Part shown: positions 7,422 through 13,017 of the stretch, one piece after another
Numbering within the stretch: the stretch's first letter is position 1
How the letters are laid out: every line of letters begins with the position of its first letter
Origin: an uncultured Atopobiaceae bacterium
GTDB lineage: Bacteria; Actinomycetota; Coriobacteriia; Coriobacteriales; Atopobiaceae
Reading direction: 5' to 3'
NCBI GenBank assembly: GCA_905235165.1
Contig: CAJOKK010000073.1
Coordinates: 1 to 13,017, forward strand
DNA: 13,017 nucleotides
Position numbers and translations under genes: made by a program
The notes under the pieces: model-generated
Told to the model about the DNA's origin: nothing
Seen by the model: only the letters and a program-made list of their open reading frames with translations
Database searches by the model: none

Positions 7422-7482
7422 CGCTCACGCTCTTCTCGCTGCTCCCAAGGAACAGAGGGCTATACTTTTGCCGCTCACGCTC
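7422..7482. promoter_or_regulatory. 11-bp direct repeats flanking the cls promoter region
   Basis: CGCTCACGCTC occurs at 7422-7432 and again at 7472-7482, exactly 50 bp apart. The copies lie on either side of the candidate -10 box, in the 121-bp divergent gap between phosphatase B and cls. A related CTCACGCTC lies inside the start of the phosphatase gene at 7369-7377. They could be a regulator's binding sites, or chance in GC-rich sequence. Confidence 0.25.
7461..7466 (+). promoter_or_regulatory. Candidate -10 box for cls
   Basis: TATACT lies 42 bp upstream of the cls ATG. No good -35 hexamer is seen at 16-18 bp. It is the only AT-rich box in the divergent gap on this strand. Confidence 0.35.
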
Positions 7483-7508
7483 GCGACACGCAAAGGGAGG
7501 AAGGTACC

Positions 7509-9032
7509 ATGCGTTCATTCGTTGAATCACCTTGGTTCAGGCTCATCTTTGTTATCCCTTTTATTATTGCCGAGATCGTACTGACCTATCTCTTGCTCGA
7601 CTATACGTTCGCGCAGTTTGCCTGGGTCAACACAATACTGCACATTGTCAGCATCATCATTGTACTTGCAATCGTACGATTAAGCCGACACCTCTCGTCT
7701 GACCTCATTTGGATTCTCTTCATCCTTATTGCGCCGATCGCTGGAACCACGTTCTACCTTCTCGCGAGCGCAAACATGATTACCGGCAGAACGTATCGCG
7801 GCCTCGTAAACGAAGCCAAGATCGCAGCGAAGTACTACGAGCAGGACGAGTCGGTCATGAAGGAAGTCGAAGAAACGGCCCACGACGCAGCCGGGCACTT
7901 CCGCTATCTGCTCGAAGACGGCGGCTTTCCCACGTATCGCAACGCCGACGCCACCTACTACCCACTTGGCGACTACGCTCACGCCCCCATGCTGGAAGAC
8001 CTGCGCAAGGCTGAGCGCTTCATCTTCTTCGAGTACTTCATCATCGAGGAAGGCAAGATGTGGGATCCCATCCTCGAGATTCTCGTCCAGAAGGCGGAGC
8101 AAGGCGTAGACGTGCGCGTTCTCTACGACGACATGGGATCGATCGGCACCCTGCCCGCCCGTTATGCAGGCGACCTCGAGAAGCGTGGCGTCAAGTGCAT
8201 CTCCTTCAACCGTCTAAACCCCATCATCGGAGCCATCGTCAACCACCGCGACCACCGCAAGATCTTGGTCATCGACGGCAAGGTTGCCTACACCGGCGGT
8301 ATCAACCTCGCGGACGAATACATCAACGCCGTGGTCAAGTTTGGCCACTGGAAGGACAACGCGATCAGGGTGACTGGTAAGGCGGTATGGTCGTTTACCA
8401 CGATGTTCCTCACCACCTGGAACGCCCTGCGCCATGAGGACGATGACTACCGCGCGTTCTACCTGCCGTCGGAGGCTGAGGAAACGCATGGGTTCATCGC
8501 GCCCTACGGAGAGACGCCCCTCGATGACAAGAACGTCGGCCAAAACGTCTATCTCAACATCATCGACCAGGCGCATGACTACTGCTACATCACGACCCCC
8601 TACCTCATCATCGACACCGAGATGGAAAACGCCCTCATTCGAGCGGCCCAACGCGGCGTAGACGTGCGCATCATAACGCCCGGCATCCCCGACAAGCACA
8701 CCATCTTCGCGATCACGCGCTCCTACTATGCGCCGCTGATCAAGGGTGGCGTGCACATCCTTGCCTACGACCCGGGCTTCGTGCACGCAAAGGTCTTTGT
8801 CAGCGATGACACCATCGCGACCGTGGGCACGCTCAACCTCGACTATCGCAGCCTCTACCTGCACTTTGAGAACGGTGTCTTGATGTATCGCACCAGCGCG
8901 GTGGAGCACGTGCGCGACGACGTAGTCGAGACCTTCAAGAAGTGCCACGAGGTGACCACGGAAGAGTGCACGAAAGGCGTCGTGCAAGAGGGTATCCTCT
9001 CAGTCGCACGCGTCTTTGCGCCGCTTCTGTAG
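7509..9032 (+). CDS. cls: Cardiolipin synthase (phospholipase D family)
   Basis: This 507-residue membrane enzyme is expected to join two phosphatidylglycerol molecules into cardiolipin and release glycerol. Two N-terminal hydrophobic segments (about 12-30 and 38-58), followed by a third (66-86), match the usual membrane anchor region of bacterial Cls. Both catalytic HKD motifs are present: HRKILVID (H249, K251, D256), followed by the typical GGINLADEY, and HAKVFVSD (H426, K428, D433), followed by TVGTLNLDYRS. Length is normal for the family. The ATG is preceded by AAGGGAGGAAGG. It is divergent from the phosphatase cluster and ends in a short intrinsic terminator. Proven function cannot be separated from related phosphatidyltransferases by sequence alone, but the fit to Cls is very good. 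Confidence 0.93.
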   Translation: MRSFVESPWFRLIFVIPFIIAEIVLTYLLLDYTFAQFAWVNTILHIVSIIIVLAIVRLSRHLSSDLIWILFILIAPIAGTTFYLLASANMITGRTYRGLVNEAKIAAKYYEQDESVMKEVEETAHDAAGHFRYLLEDGGFPTYRNADATYYPLGDYAHAPMLEDLRKAERFIFFEYFIIEEGKMWDPILEILVQKAEQGVDVRVLYDDMGSIGTLPARYAGDLEKRGVKCISFNRLNPIIGAIVNHRDHRKILVIDGKVAYTGGINLADEYINAVVKFGHWKDNAIRVTGKAVWSFTTMFLTTWNALRHEDDDYRAFYLPSEAEETHGFIAPYGETPLDDKNVGQNVYLNIIDQAHDYCYITTPYLIIDTEMENALIRAAQRGVDVRIITPGIPDKHTIFAITRSYYAPLIKGGVHILAYDPGFVHAKVFVSDDTIATVGTLNLDYRSLYLHFENGVLMYRTSAVEHVRDDVVETFKKCHEVTTEECTKGVVQEGILSVARVFAPLL

Positions 9033-9042
9033 GGAAGGAGCC

Positions 9043-9061
9043 GCGACGAACGTCGCTTTTT
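9043..9061 (+). terminator. Short intrinsic terminator after cls
   Basis: GCGAC, loop GAAC, GTCGC, then TTTTT. The 5-bp stem is short but the tetraloop and U-tract fit. It lies 10 bp after the cls stop. Confidence 0.5.
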
Positions 9062-9092
9062 GCAATACTGCACGTATAGAAAGATTTACTCC

Positions 9093-10094
9093 ATGCACGA
9101 AATGACAATCGACCGAAACTGCCTCGTTGACCTGCATCTCCACCTTGATGGATCAATTTCGCCCTCTATGGCGCGCCGACTTGCCAAGCTTGGCGGGCAA
9201 GAGCTGCTGATGAGCGACTCTGAGCTTGAGGGGCACCTTTGCGCCCCGCGCGACTGCGATGACCTTAACCAATACCTCGCCACCTTTGTGTTCGCGCTCG
9301 CCTTGCTCCAGACGCGCGAACAGCTCAGCGAGTGCACCCGCCTGCTGACCGAGCAGATGGGAAACGAGGGTTACCTCTACGCAGAGATTCGCTTTGCGCC
9401 ACAGTCGCACGGCAGGCTTGGCCTTTCTCAGCGCGAGGCCGTTGAGGCGGTGCTCAAGGGAATCGCACAGGCGCCGTTTTCAGTGGGCGTCATCTTGTGC
9501 TGCATGCGCGGAGACGACACCCATGAAGCCAACGTCGAAACCGTGCGCCTGGCCGCAGAATATCGAGACAGGGGTGTCGTGGGCCTTGACCTCGCTGGGG
9601 CTGAGGGACTCTTTCCCACCAGAGACTACCGCGAGCTCTTTGAGCTGGCCCAGCAGCTTGGCGTGAACTACACCATCCATGCTGGTGAGGCGGCGGGGGC
9701 CGAAAGCGTTCGCGAAGCCCTCTCCTTTGGAACCCGGCGTCTTGGTCACGGAGTTCGTTGCCTGGAAGACCCCGCGCTTGTGGAGCGCATTGCACAAGAG
9801 CAGATAGCCCTTGAGGCCTGTCCCACCAGCGAGATCCAGACCTCCATCTATAGCTGCTACGAGGAGTTCCCCCTGCGCGAGCTGCTTGATGCCGGAGTGT
9901 GCCTGACCATCAACTCGGACAACCTTTCGGTATCGCGCACCAACGTGCGACAGGAGCTGGAACATCTACAGAAGGACTGCGGTCTGCGTGACGAGGAGGT
10001 CCCGCAGCTGCTCATCAACGCCATTCAAGCCTCCTTTGCGGATGAGGCGCTCAAGGCCGAACTCGTTGGGCACATCACCGAGGCGTTTCGGTAA
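9093..10094 (+). CDS. add: Adenosine deaminase
   Basis: This 333-residue cytoplasmic zinc enzyme is expected to convert adenosine or deoxyadenosine to inosine in purine salvage. Family motifs appear in order: DLHLHLDGS (H15, H17 zinc ligands), YAEIRFAPQ (96-104), GLDLAGAE (164-171), HAGE (H196 zinc ligand, E199 catalytic), RLGHGVR with H219, EACPTSE (241-247) and NSDN (274-277, D276 zinc ligand). Two positions depart from the textbook pattern: Asn277 follows the zinc Asp where many enzymes have a second Asp, and Glu247 sits where CPTSN usually ends. The ATG at 9093 is chosen because the frame upstream (to TTG 9060) overlaps the cls terminator; Met at 9102 is also possible. The ribosome-binding site is weak. 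A TATAGA box at 9075-9080 might drive it. A related aminohydrolase specificity is possible. Confidence 0.9.
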   Translation: MHEMTIDRNCLVDLHLHLDGSISPSMARRLAKLGGQELLMSDSELEGHLCAPRDCDDLNQYLATFVFALALLQTREQLSECTRLLTEQMGNEGYLYAEIRFAPQSHGRLGLSQREAVEAVLKGIAQAPFSVGVILCCMRGDDTHEANVETVRLAAEYRDRGVVGLDLAGAEGLFPTRDYRELFELAQQLGVNYTIHAGEAAGAESVREALSFGTRRLGHGVRCLEDPALVERIAQEQIALEACPTSEIQTSIYSCYEEFPLRELLDAGVCLTINSDNLSVSRTNVRQELEHLQKDCGLRDEEVPQLLINAIQASFADEALKAELVGHITEAFR

Positions 10095-10100
10095 GGACTT

Positions 10101-10159
10101 CTGAGAAGGTTCTTCTCGGCAGGAGGCGCACCGTACCCATGGTTGCGGTGCGCCTCCTG
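10101..10159. terminator. Two adjacent hairpins between convergent add and engB
   Basis: The first hairpin is CTGAGAAG-GTT-CTTCTCGG (10101-10119). The second has a perfect 14-bp stem, CAGGAGGCGCACCG with CGGTGCGCCTCCTG (10120-10133 and 10146-10159), around a 12-nt loop. Only a weak U-rich stretch (TGTGTTT) follows on the plus strand. The position between converging genes suggests a bidirectional transcription stop. Confidence 0.6.
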
Positions 10160-10203
10160 TGTGTTTGCGGACGTGTGGATTTGCGCAGCTGCGCGTAAGC
10201 GCC

Positions 10204-10788
10204 TTACAGGCAGGCCTCCTCAATGCGGCGGCGAAGCTCCTCAATGCCCAAGCCCGTCTCTGCCGAAGTGATTACCATTTGCTCGCGCGGCACCTCAAGT
10301 TGCTTGGACAGCAGCGATATCTGGCGCTGCTGCTTGGGGCGGCTGAGCTTGTCGGCCTTGGTCAGCGCCACCACGTAGGGCAGCTCCTCCTCCTTGAGGA
10401 AGTTGATCATCTGCTGGTCGATCTTCTGCGCCTCAAGGCGGATGTCAACAAGAGAGACCACCAGGTTGAAGCTGCGCTCTTGGTCGAAGTAGCCGCCGAT
10501 GAGGTCGGCCCAGCGCTGGCGCTCGCCCTTCGAGACCTTTGCGTAGCCGTAGCCGGGAAGGTCGACGAACATGACGCCGTCGACGTCAAAGAAGTTCACG
10601 TTGGCGGTGCGTCCCGGCGTGCCCGAAACCTTGGCCAGCGCCTTGCGGCCCACAAGCTTGTTGAGCAGCGAGGACTTGCCGACATTTGAACGCCCGACGA
10701 AGGAGACCTCCGGCGTGGTGGGCTCCGGAATGCTCTGCGTCGAGCCATACGACGCGACAAAGCGCGCGGTGTCATACTTCAGTGCCAT
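10204..10788 (-). CDS. engB: Ribosome biogenesis GTP-binding protein EngB (YsxC/YihA)
   Basis: This 194-residue cytoplasmic GTPase of the TrmE-Era-EngA-EngB superfamily is needed for late assembly of the large ribosomal subunit in the species studied. All G motifs are present: G1 GRSNVGKSS (32-40), G2 GTPGRT (56-61), G3 DLPGYG (76-81), G4 TKADK (143-147) and G5 SAETG (175-179). The PGRT and DLPGYGYAKVS sequences are characteristic of EngB. Length is typical. The ATG at 10788 has GGGGAGGAT just upstream and gives the expected MALKYDTARF-type N-terminus. The frame is open to an earlier ATG at 10830, but that lies upstream of the candidate -10 box. It is convergent with add and divergent from the GNAT gene. 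Confidence 0.95.
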   Translation of the reverse strand: MALKYDTARFVASYGSTQSIPEPTTPEVSFVGRSNVGKSSLLNKLVGRKALAKVSGTPGRTANVNFFDVDGVMFVDLPGYGYAKVSKGERQRWADLIGGYFDQERSFNLVVSLVDIRLEAQKIDQQMINFLKEEELPYVVALTKADKLSRPKQQRQISLLSKQLEVPREQMVITSAETGLGIEELRRRIEEACL

Positions 10789-10816
10789 ACATCCTCCCCA
10801 TCGTTGCTTTTGGCAC

Positions 10817-10822
10817 ATTGTA
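10817..10822 (-). promoter_or_regulatory. Candidate -10 box for engB
   Basis: TACAAT on the minus strand, about 29 bp upstream of the chosen ATG, would give a leader of about 22 nt. The -35 region is poor (CTGACA is present but too close). It supports the downstream start codon. Confidence 0.4.
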
Positions 10823-10867
10823 GCGGGCATTGTTTGTCAGGCGCGGCGCAAACGCCGAGAGCGTCGA

Positions 10868-10876
10868 TGCTAAGGT
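10868..10876 (+). promoter_or_regulatory. Candidate extended -10 for the GNAT gene
   Basis: TGCTAAGGT fits an extended -10 (TGN plus TAAGGT) in the 187-bp gap between engB and the GNAT gene. There is no clear -35 box. It implies a leader of about 95 nt. Confidence 0.25.
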
Positions 10877-10975
10877 AGATTCTCCATCACATGTTGAGGA
10901 GTTGAGGGGACCTTGCCGCAAGCTGACACTCGAGGCCACGCCTTCGGCCAGCCCCCGGCAGCAGGAAGGATACGC

Positions 10976-11512
10976 ATGTTTGACGAATTTCGCGTCGCTC
11001 GGGACAGCGACTTTGATGCCATATGGCAGTTCTATACGGAGGTATGCGAGCACATGCCACTCGACGCCTACCAGCCCCATTGGGTTCTGGGCGTCTTCCC
11101 GGCACAGGAGGACATCCGTGCCTACCTCGACGCGGGCCAGTTCTACCTTGGCTTTGTTGAGGGCAAGCTCGCGGCAGCCATGGCCCTCGCAGACCATGAC
11201 GACTCTGAGCTTGCCAGCTTTGATTGGCCCAGCAAACTGGCGGGAAAGGAGGTTTCCGCGATCCACCTGCTTGCCGTACACCCCGATGCTCGTAGAGAGC
11301 GGCTCGGCACCGCCCTGGTGCAAGAGGCACAAAGGCTTTCTCTAGCCTGGGGAAAGCGGGCCATTCACCTGGACGTCTACCCCGGAAACCTCGCGGCAAG
11401 CCGTCTCTACCTTGCCGAGGGATTTAGCTATGCGGGCGTGTACGAGGCCACCTACGAAGACATCGGAACCATTGCCTTCGAAATGTATGAGTGCGAACTG
11501 CCAACACGTTGA
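10976..11512 (+). CDS. GNAT-family N-acetyltransferase
   Basis: This 178-residue protein is predicted to be cytoplasmic and to transfer an acetyl group from acetyl-CoA to an amine; the acceptor is unknown. The GNAT core is recognisable. A start of FRVARDSDFDAIWQFY (5-20) is typical of beta1-alpha1, and motif A is IHLLAVHPDARRERLGTALV (97-116), where RRERLGTA is the acetyl-CoA pyrophosphate loop. Motif B follows with DVYPGNLAASRLYLAEGF (133-150), the usual N-xx-A-xx-LY-xx-GF pattern. The ATG at 10976 has AGGAAGGA 5 nt upstream; the frame is open to a TTG at 10913, but the added residues do not look like GNAT sequence. It is monocistronic between a divergent engB and a strong terminator. Confidence 0.85.
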   Translation: MFDEFRVARDSDFDAIWQFYTEVCEHMPLDAYQPHWVLGVFPAQEDIRAYLDAGQFYLGFVEGKLAAAMALADHDDSELASFDWPSKLAGKEVSAIHLLAVHPDARRERLGTALVQEAQRLSLAWGKRAIHLDVYPGNLAASRLYLAEGFSYAGVYEATYEDIGTIAFEMYECELPTR

Positions 11513-11643
11513 CGTGCATGATGCTCTGCCAAGAAAAGCCCGTCGCGCCTCGCTGACATTTATGTGCGACGAGCAGTCGCCAGATTTCGTTCCCGTGGAG
11601 GACCGCATCGCGACCTTTGAATCACAAGGAACGGGAATCAAGA
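11513..11643 (+). other. Long 3' untranslated stretch before the terminator
   Basis: About 130 bp separate the GNAT stop from the strong terminator. CGTTCCCGT at about 11588-11596 can pair with GGAACGGGA at about 11629-11637 in two overlapping registers (CGTTCC with GGAACG, or TTCCCGT with ACGGGAA). I see no convincing gene; a small RNA or a regulated 3' UTR is possible. Confidence 0.3.
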
Positions 11644-11671
11644 CCCCCTTCGCGCGAAGGGGGGCTTTTTT
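11644..11671 (+). terminator. Strong intrinsic terminator
   Basis: CCCCCTTC, loop GCGC, GAAGGGGG, then GC and TTTTTT. The GC-rich 8-bp stem and six-base U-tract are canonical. It ends transcription from the GNAT gene before the plsY-like gene. Confidence 0.88.
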
Positions 11672-11745
11672 GACGCGCCAGGCGCGATGGGCTTGGAAAT
11701 GGCGAGCTCAAAAGTACGCACCCTGTGCAAAGGATGCGCACCATG

Positions 11746-11779
11746 TTGACAGTGCAGGGCTAATGAGATTGACTATTCT
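11746..11779 (+). promoter_or_regulatory. Candidate promoter of the plsY-like gene
   Basis: A perfect TTGACA lies at 11746-11751 and TATTCT at 11774-11779. The 22-bp spacing is longer than usual, so the pairing is doubtful. A second TTGACT at 11769-11774 overlaps. The leader to the ATG would be about 38 nt. Confidence 0.25.
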
Positions 11780-11822
11780 GACACCGAAAGAGCACGTATC
11801 TGCTTTATAGGAGTTACTACGC

Positions 11823-12419
11823 ATGCTAGAGCGAATTGTTTGTCTGTTCGTTGGCTACCTGTTTGGCACGCTTCTTACGGCCGAGGCTGTGGCGAATGCG
11901 CTGGAGGGGACTTCCATCTTTGAGCTGGGCGACGGAAACCCCGGCATGGCGAACGTTGGTCAGACGCTGGGTAAGTCGGCGGCGGCAGCCTGCCTTGCCG
12001 GCGATATCCTCAAGACCCTTGCCGCGATGACCTTGAGTCACGCACTCTTTCCGAGCCTGGGCGCCGCAACGATTGCCTGGGCAGGCCTGGGCGCCACACT
12101 TGGGCATGTCTTTCCCTTTTGGCATGAGTTTAAGGGCGGCAAAGGCGTGGTAACCATCATTGTCACGTTCATCTTGCTGAACCCGATCTGGGGCGTTATC
12201 AGCGCCGTGCTGGGCCTTCTGTCCATCTTTGCTACGGGCTACCTCTCCATCGCGGCCGTCATCATTGTTGCGTGCTACCTCGTGGCGATGCTCCTTCAGG
12301 GAAGTTTTGAGCTGGCGCTGCTCTCGCTCTTCTTCCTGGGGATAACGCTGTACTGCCACGGCTCGAAGCTGCGTGGCATCAGCGACGGCACAACGAAGAA
12401 GGTAAAGCTGTTCAAGTAG
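11823..12419 (+). CDS. plsY: PlsY-family glycerol-3-phosphate acyltransferase-like membrane protein, atypical motifs
   Basis: This 198-residue polytopic membrane protein belongs to the PlsY family. True members transfer an acyl chain from acyl-phosphate to glycerol-3-phosphate, the first step of phosphatidic acid synthesis. Hydrophobic segments lie at about 3-22, 52-76, 80-98, 110-135, 138-158 and 162-178. Motif 2, GHVFPFWHEFKGGKGVVT (94-111), is intact. Motif 1 is LGDGNPGMANVGQTLGK (35-51) where the family has SGSGNxGATNxxR: the Ser is Asp37 and the Arg is Gln47. Motif 3 is CHGSKLRGISDGTTKK (178-193): His179 is kept, but the expected Asn, Arg and Glu are Lys182, Gly185 and Thr191. By published PlsY mutagenesis these are key residues, so activity is doubtful or changed. 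The start has GGAG 9 nt upstream and gives normal length. It stands alone with its own terminator. Confidence 0.82.
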   Translation: MLERIVCLFVGYLFGTLLTAEAVANALEGTSIFELGDGNPGMANVGQTLGKSAAAACLAGDILKTLAAMTLSHALFPSLGAATIAWAGLGATLGHVFPFWHEFKGGKGVVTIIVTFILLNPIWGVISAVLGLLSIFATGYLSIAAVIIVACYLVAMLLQGSFELALLSLFFLGITLYCHGSKLRGISDGTTKKVKLFK

Positions 12420-12433
12420 CGGTCGCCGCTTTT
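12418..12433 (+). terminator. Compact hairpin overlapping the plsY-like stop codon
   Basis: AGCGG, loop TCG, CCGCT followed by TTT (four T in a row in total). The stem begins inside the TAG stop codon. It is a short, plausible intrinsic terminator. Confidence 0.4.
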
Positions 12434-12451
12434 GGCTGATACACGTTGAAG

Positions 12452-12541
12452 ATCCACCGCACGTTCGCTTGATTTTTGCGCCTTTGGGAGACGCCAACTG
12501 GGCTATCTCTTCGGACGCGATGCGACGTGCGGTGGATTTTT
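12452..12541 (+). repeat. Long-stem element 1 with GCCAACTGGGCT loop
   Basis: A perfect 13-bp stem, ATCCACCGCACGT (12452-12464) with ACGTGCGGTGGAT (12525-12537), encloses a 60-nt loop. The loop carries GCCAACTGGGCT at 12493-12504. The right arm runs into TTTTT, so it could also act as a terminator. Confidence 0.7.
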
Positions 12542-12748
12542 CGCTGTACTGTCGCTTCCGTGGCGAAATCGCACCTGATTTTGCGGGTGCCTACCTGCGA
12601 CTTTCTAGGTGGCCTTTTCCCACCGTGGCGGTATGGCACTTTGGCATCGAGCACAAAATAGGCGCTTTACCTGCCGAAACGATTCTAAGGCGTTTTAAGG
12701 GGCTCTCCCTTGCGCCGACACATATTTACCCGCCATATAACGAAAACA

Positions 12749-12776
12749 GCGCGATTGTGCACTCGCGCAATCGCGC
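12749..12776. repeat. 12-bp GC-rich hairpin
   Basis: GCGCGATTGTGC, loop ACTC, GCGCAATCGCGC: eleven Watson-Crick pairs and one T-G wobble. The 10-mer GCGATTGTGC of its left arm recurs in the loop of element 2 (about 12824-12833). Confidence 0.7.
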
Positions 12777-12794
12777 CCTTTCGAGACCGGGGCA

Positions 12795-12888
12795 CAAAAT
12801 CCCCCTCCCTATCGTCACTTTTGAGCGATTGTGCTTGAAGCCAACTGGGCTTTTGTACGTCACCCGCAAAATAGGGAGGGGGATTTTG
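12795..12888. repeat. Long-stem element 2 with GCCAACTGGGCT loop
   Basis: A perfect 18-bp stem, CAAAATCCCCCTCCCTAT (12795-12812) with its exact inverse (12871-12888), encloses a 58-nt loop. The loop carries GCCAACTGGGCT at 12840-12851, in the same relative place as element 1, although the stems are unrelated in sequence. Confidence 0.75.
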
Positions 12889-13017
12889 AGGGCATTTTCG
12901 CTTCCGATGGCGTATAGGCACTCAGAAAAGCGCAGGTGGATGGGGCCAAAAATCAGTGCCAATACGTCACCGGGCACATAACACGGCAAAAAACGCACTG
13001 TCTGACCTCGGCCTTTG

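Larger units (their letters stand above)
12420..13017. other. Gene-free, hairpin-rich terminal region
   Basis: About 600 bp without a supported gene. A frame open on the plus strand from 12469 to 12981 and one on the minus strand from 12998 to 12726 both run straight through the palindromic elements, lack convincing ribosome-binding sites and match no family I recognise. The contents are the three structured elements listed separately, plus a weaker GTGCC/GGCAC pair near 12957-12978. Confidence 0.65.

Noticed and set aside
12469..12981. 170-residue plus-strand open frame and minus-strand frames at 12685-12998
   Set aside because: They cross several perfect inverted repeats, have no recognisable domain and no convincing ribosome-binding site. 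Equally long frames exist on both strands, as expected of structured non-coding DNA.

Overview
This is a high-GC bacterial chromosomal window with six complete protein genes, a seventh divergent plsY-like gene, and two long repeat-rich non-coding blocks at its ends. The gene content points to a strictly anaerobic actinobacterium of the class Coriobacteriia (Olsenella/Atopobium/Collinsella-like). The reasons are a soluble ferredoxin-type [FeFe]-hydrogenase, high-GC coding sequence with GTG starts, and GAGCGAAGCGAGCG-type intergenic repeats. This assignment is inference; no rRNA or other taxonomic marker is present.

Left block (1-1034): no gene is supported. It holds two consecutive arrays of 50-bp imperfect palindromes, each repeating with an exact 52-bp period (1-223 and 238-495). 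The arrays have different stem sequences but the same architecture and a shared GAAAC loop. They are followed by a 200-bp direct repeat (561-950) and a long inverted repeat with arms of about 58-60 bp (846-1010) that ends just past the 3' end of the hydrogenase gene.

Minus-strand cluster (7387 to 1035): two tandem membrane-bound SpoIIE/PP2C phosphatases with different sensor regions and almost identical catalytic regions, then a group B-type [FeFe]-hydrogenase. All three run in the same direction with gaps of about 70 bp. The layout would allow an H2- or redox-linked phosphatase signalling unit, although the hydrogenase also has its own candidate promoter.

Central and right part: cls (cardiolipin synthase, +), add (adenosine deaminase, +), engB (ribosome-assembly GTPase, -), a GNAT acetyltransferase (+) and a plsY-family membrane protein (+). 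Several intrinsic terminators separate these units. cls and the plsY-like gene both belong to phospholipid families, but the plsY-like protein lacks residues regarded as essential in two of the three PlsY motifs.

Right block (12420-13017): no supported gene. It contains two long-stem elements whose stems differ completely but whose loops of about 60 nt share a 12-bp motif at the same position, plus a compact 12-bp GC-rich hairpin.
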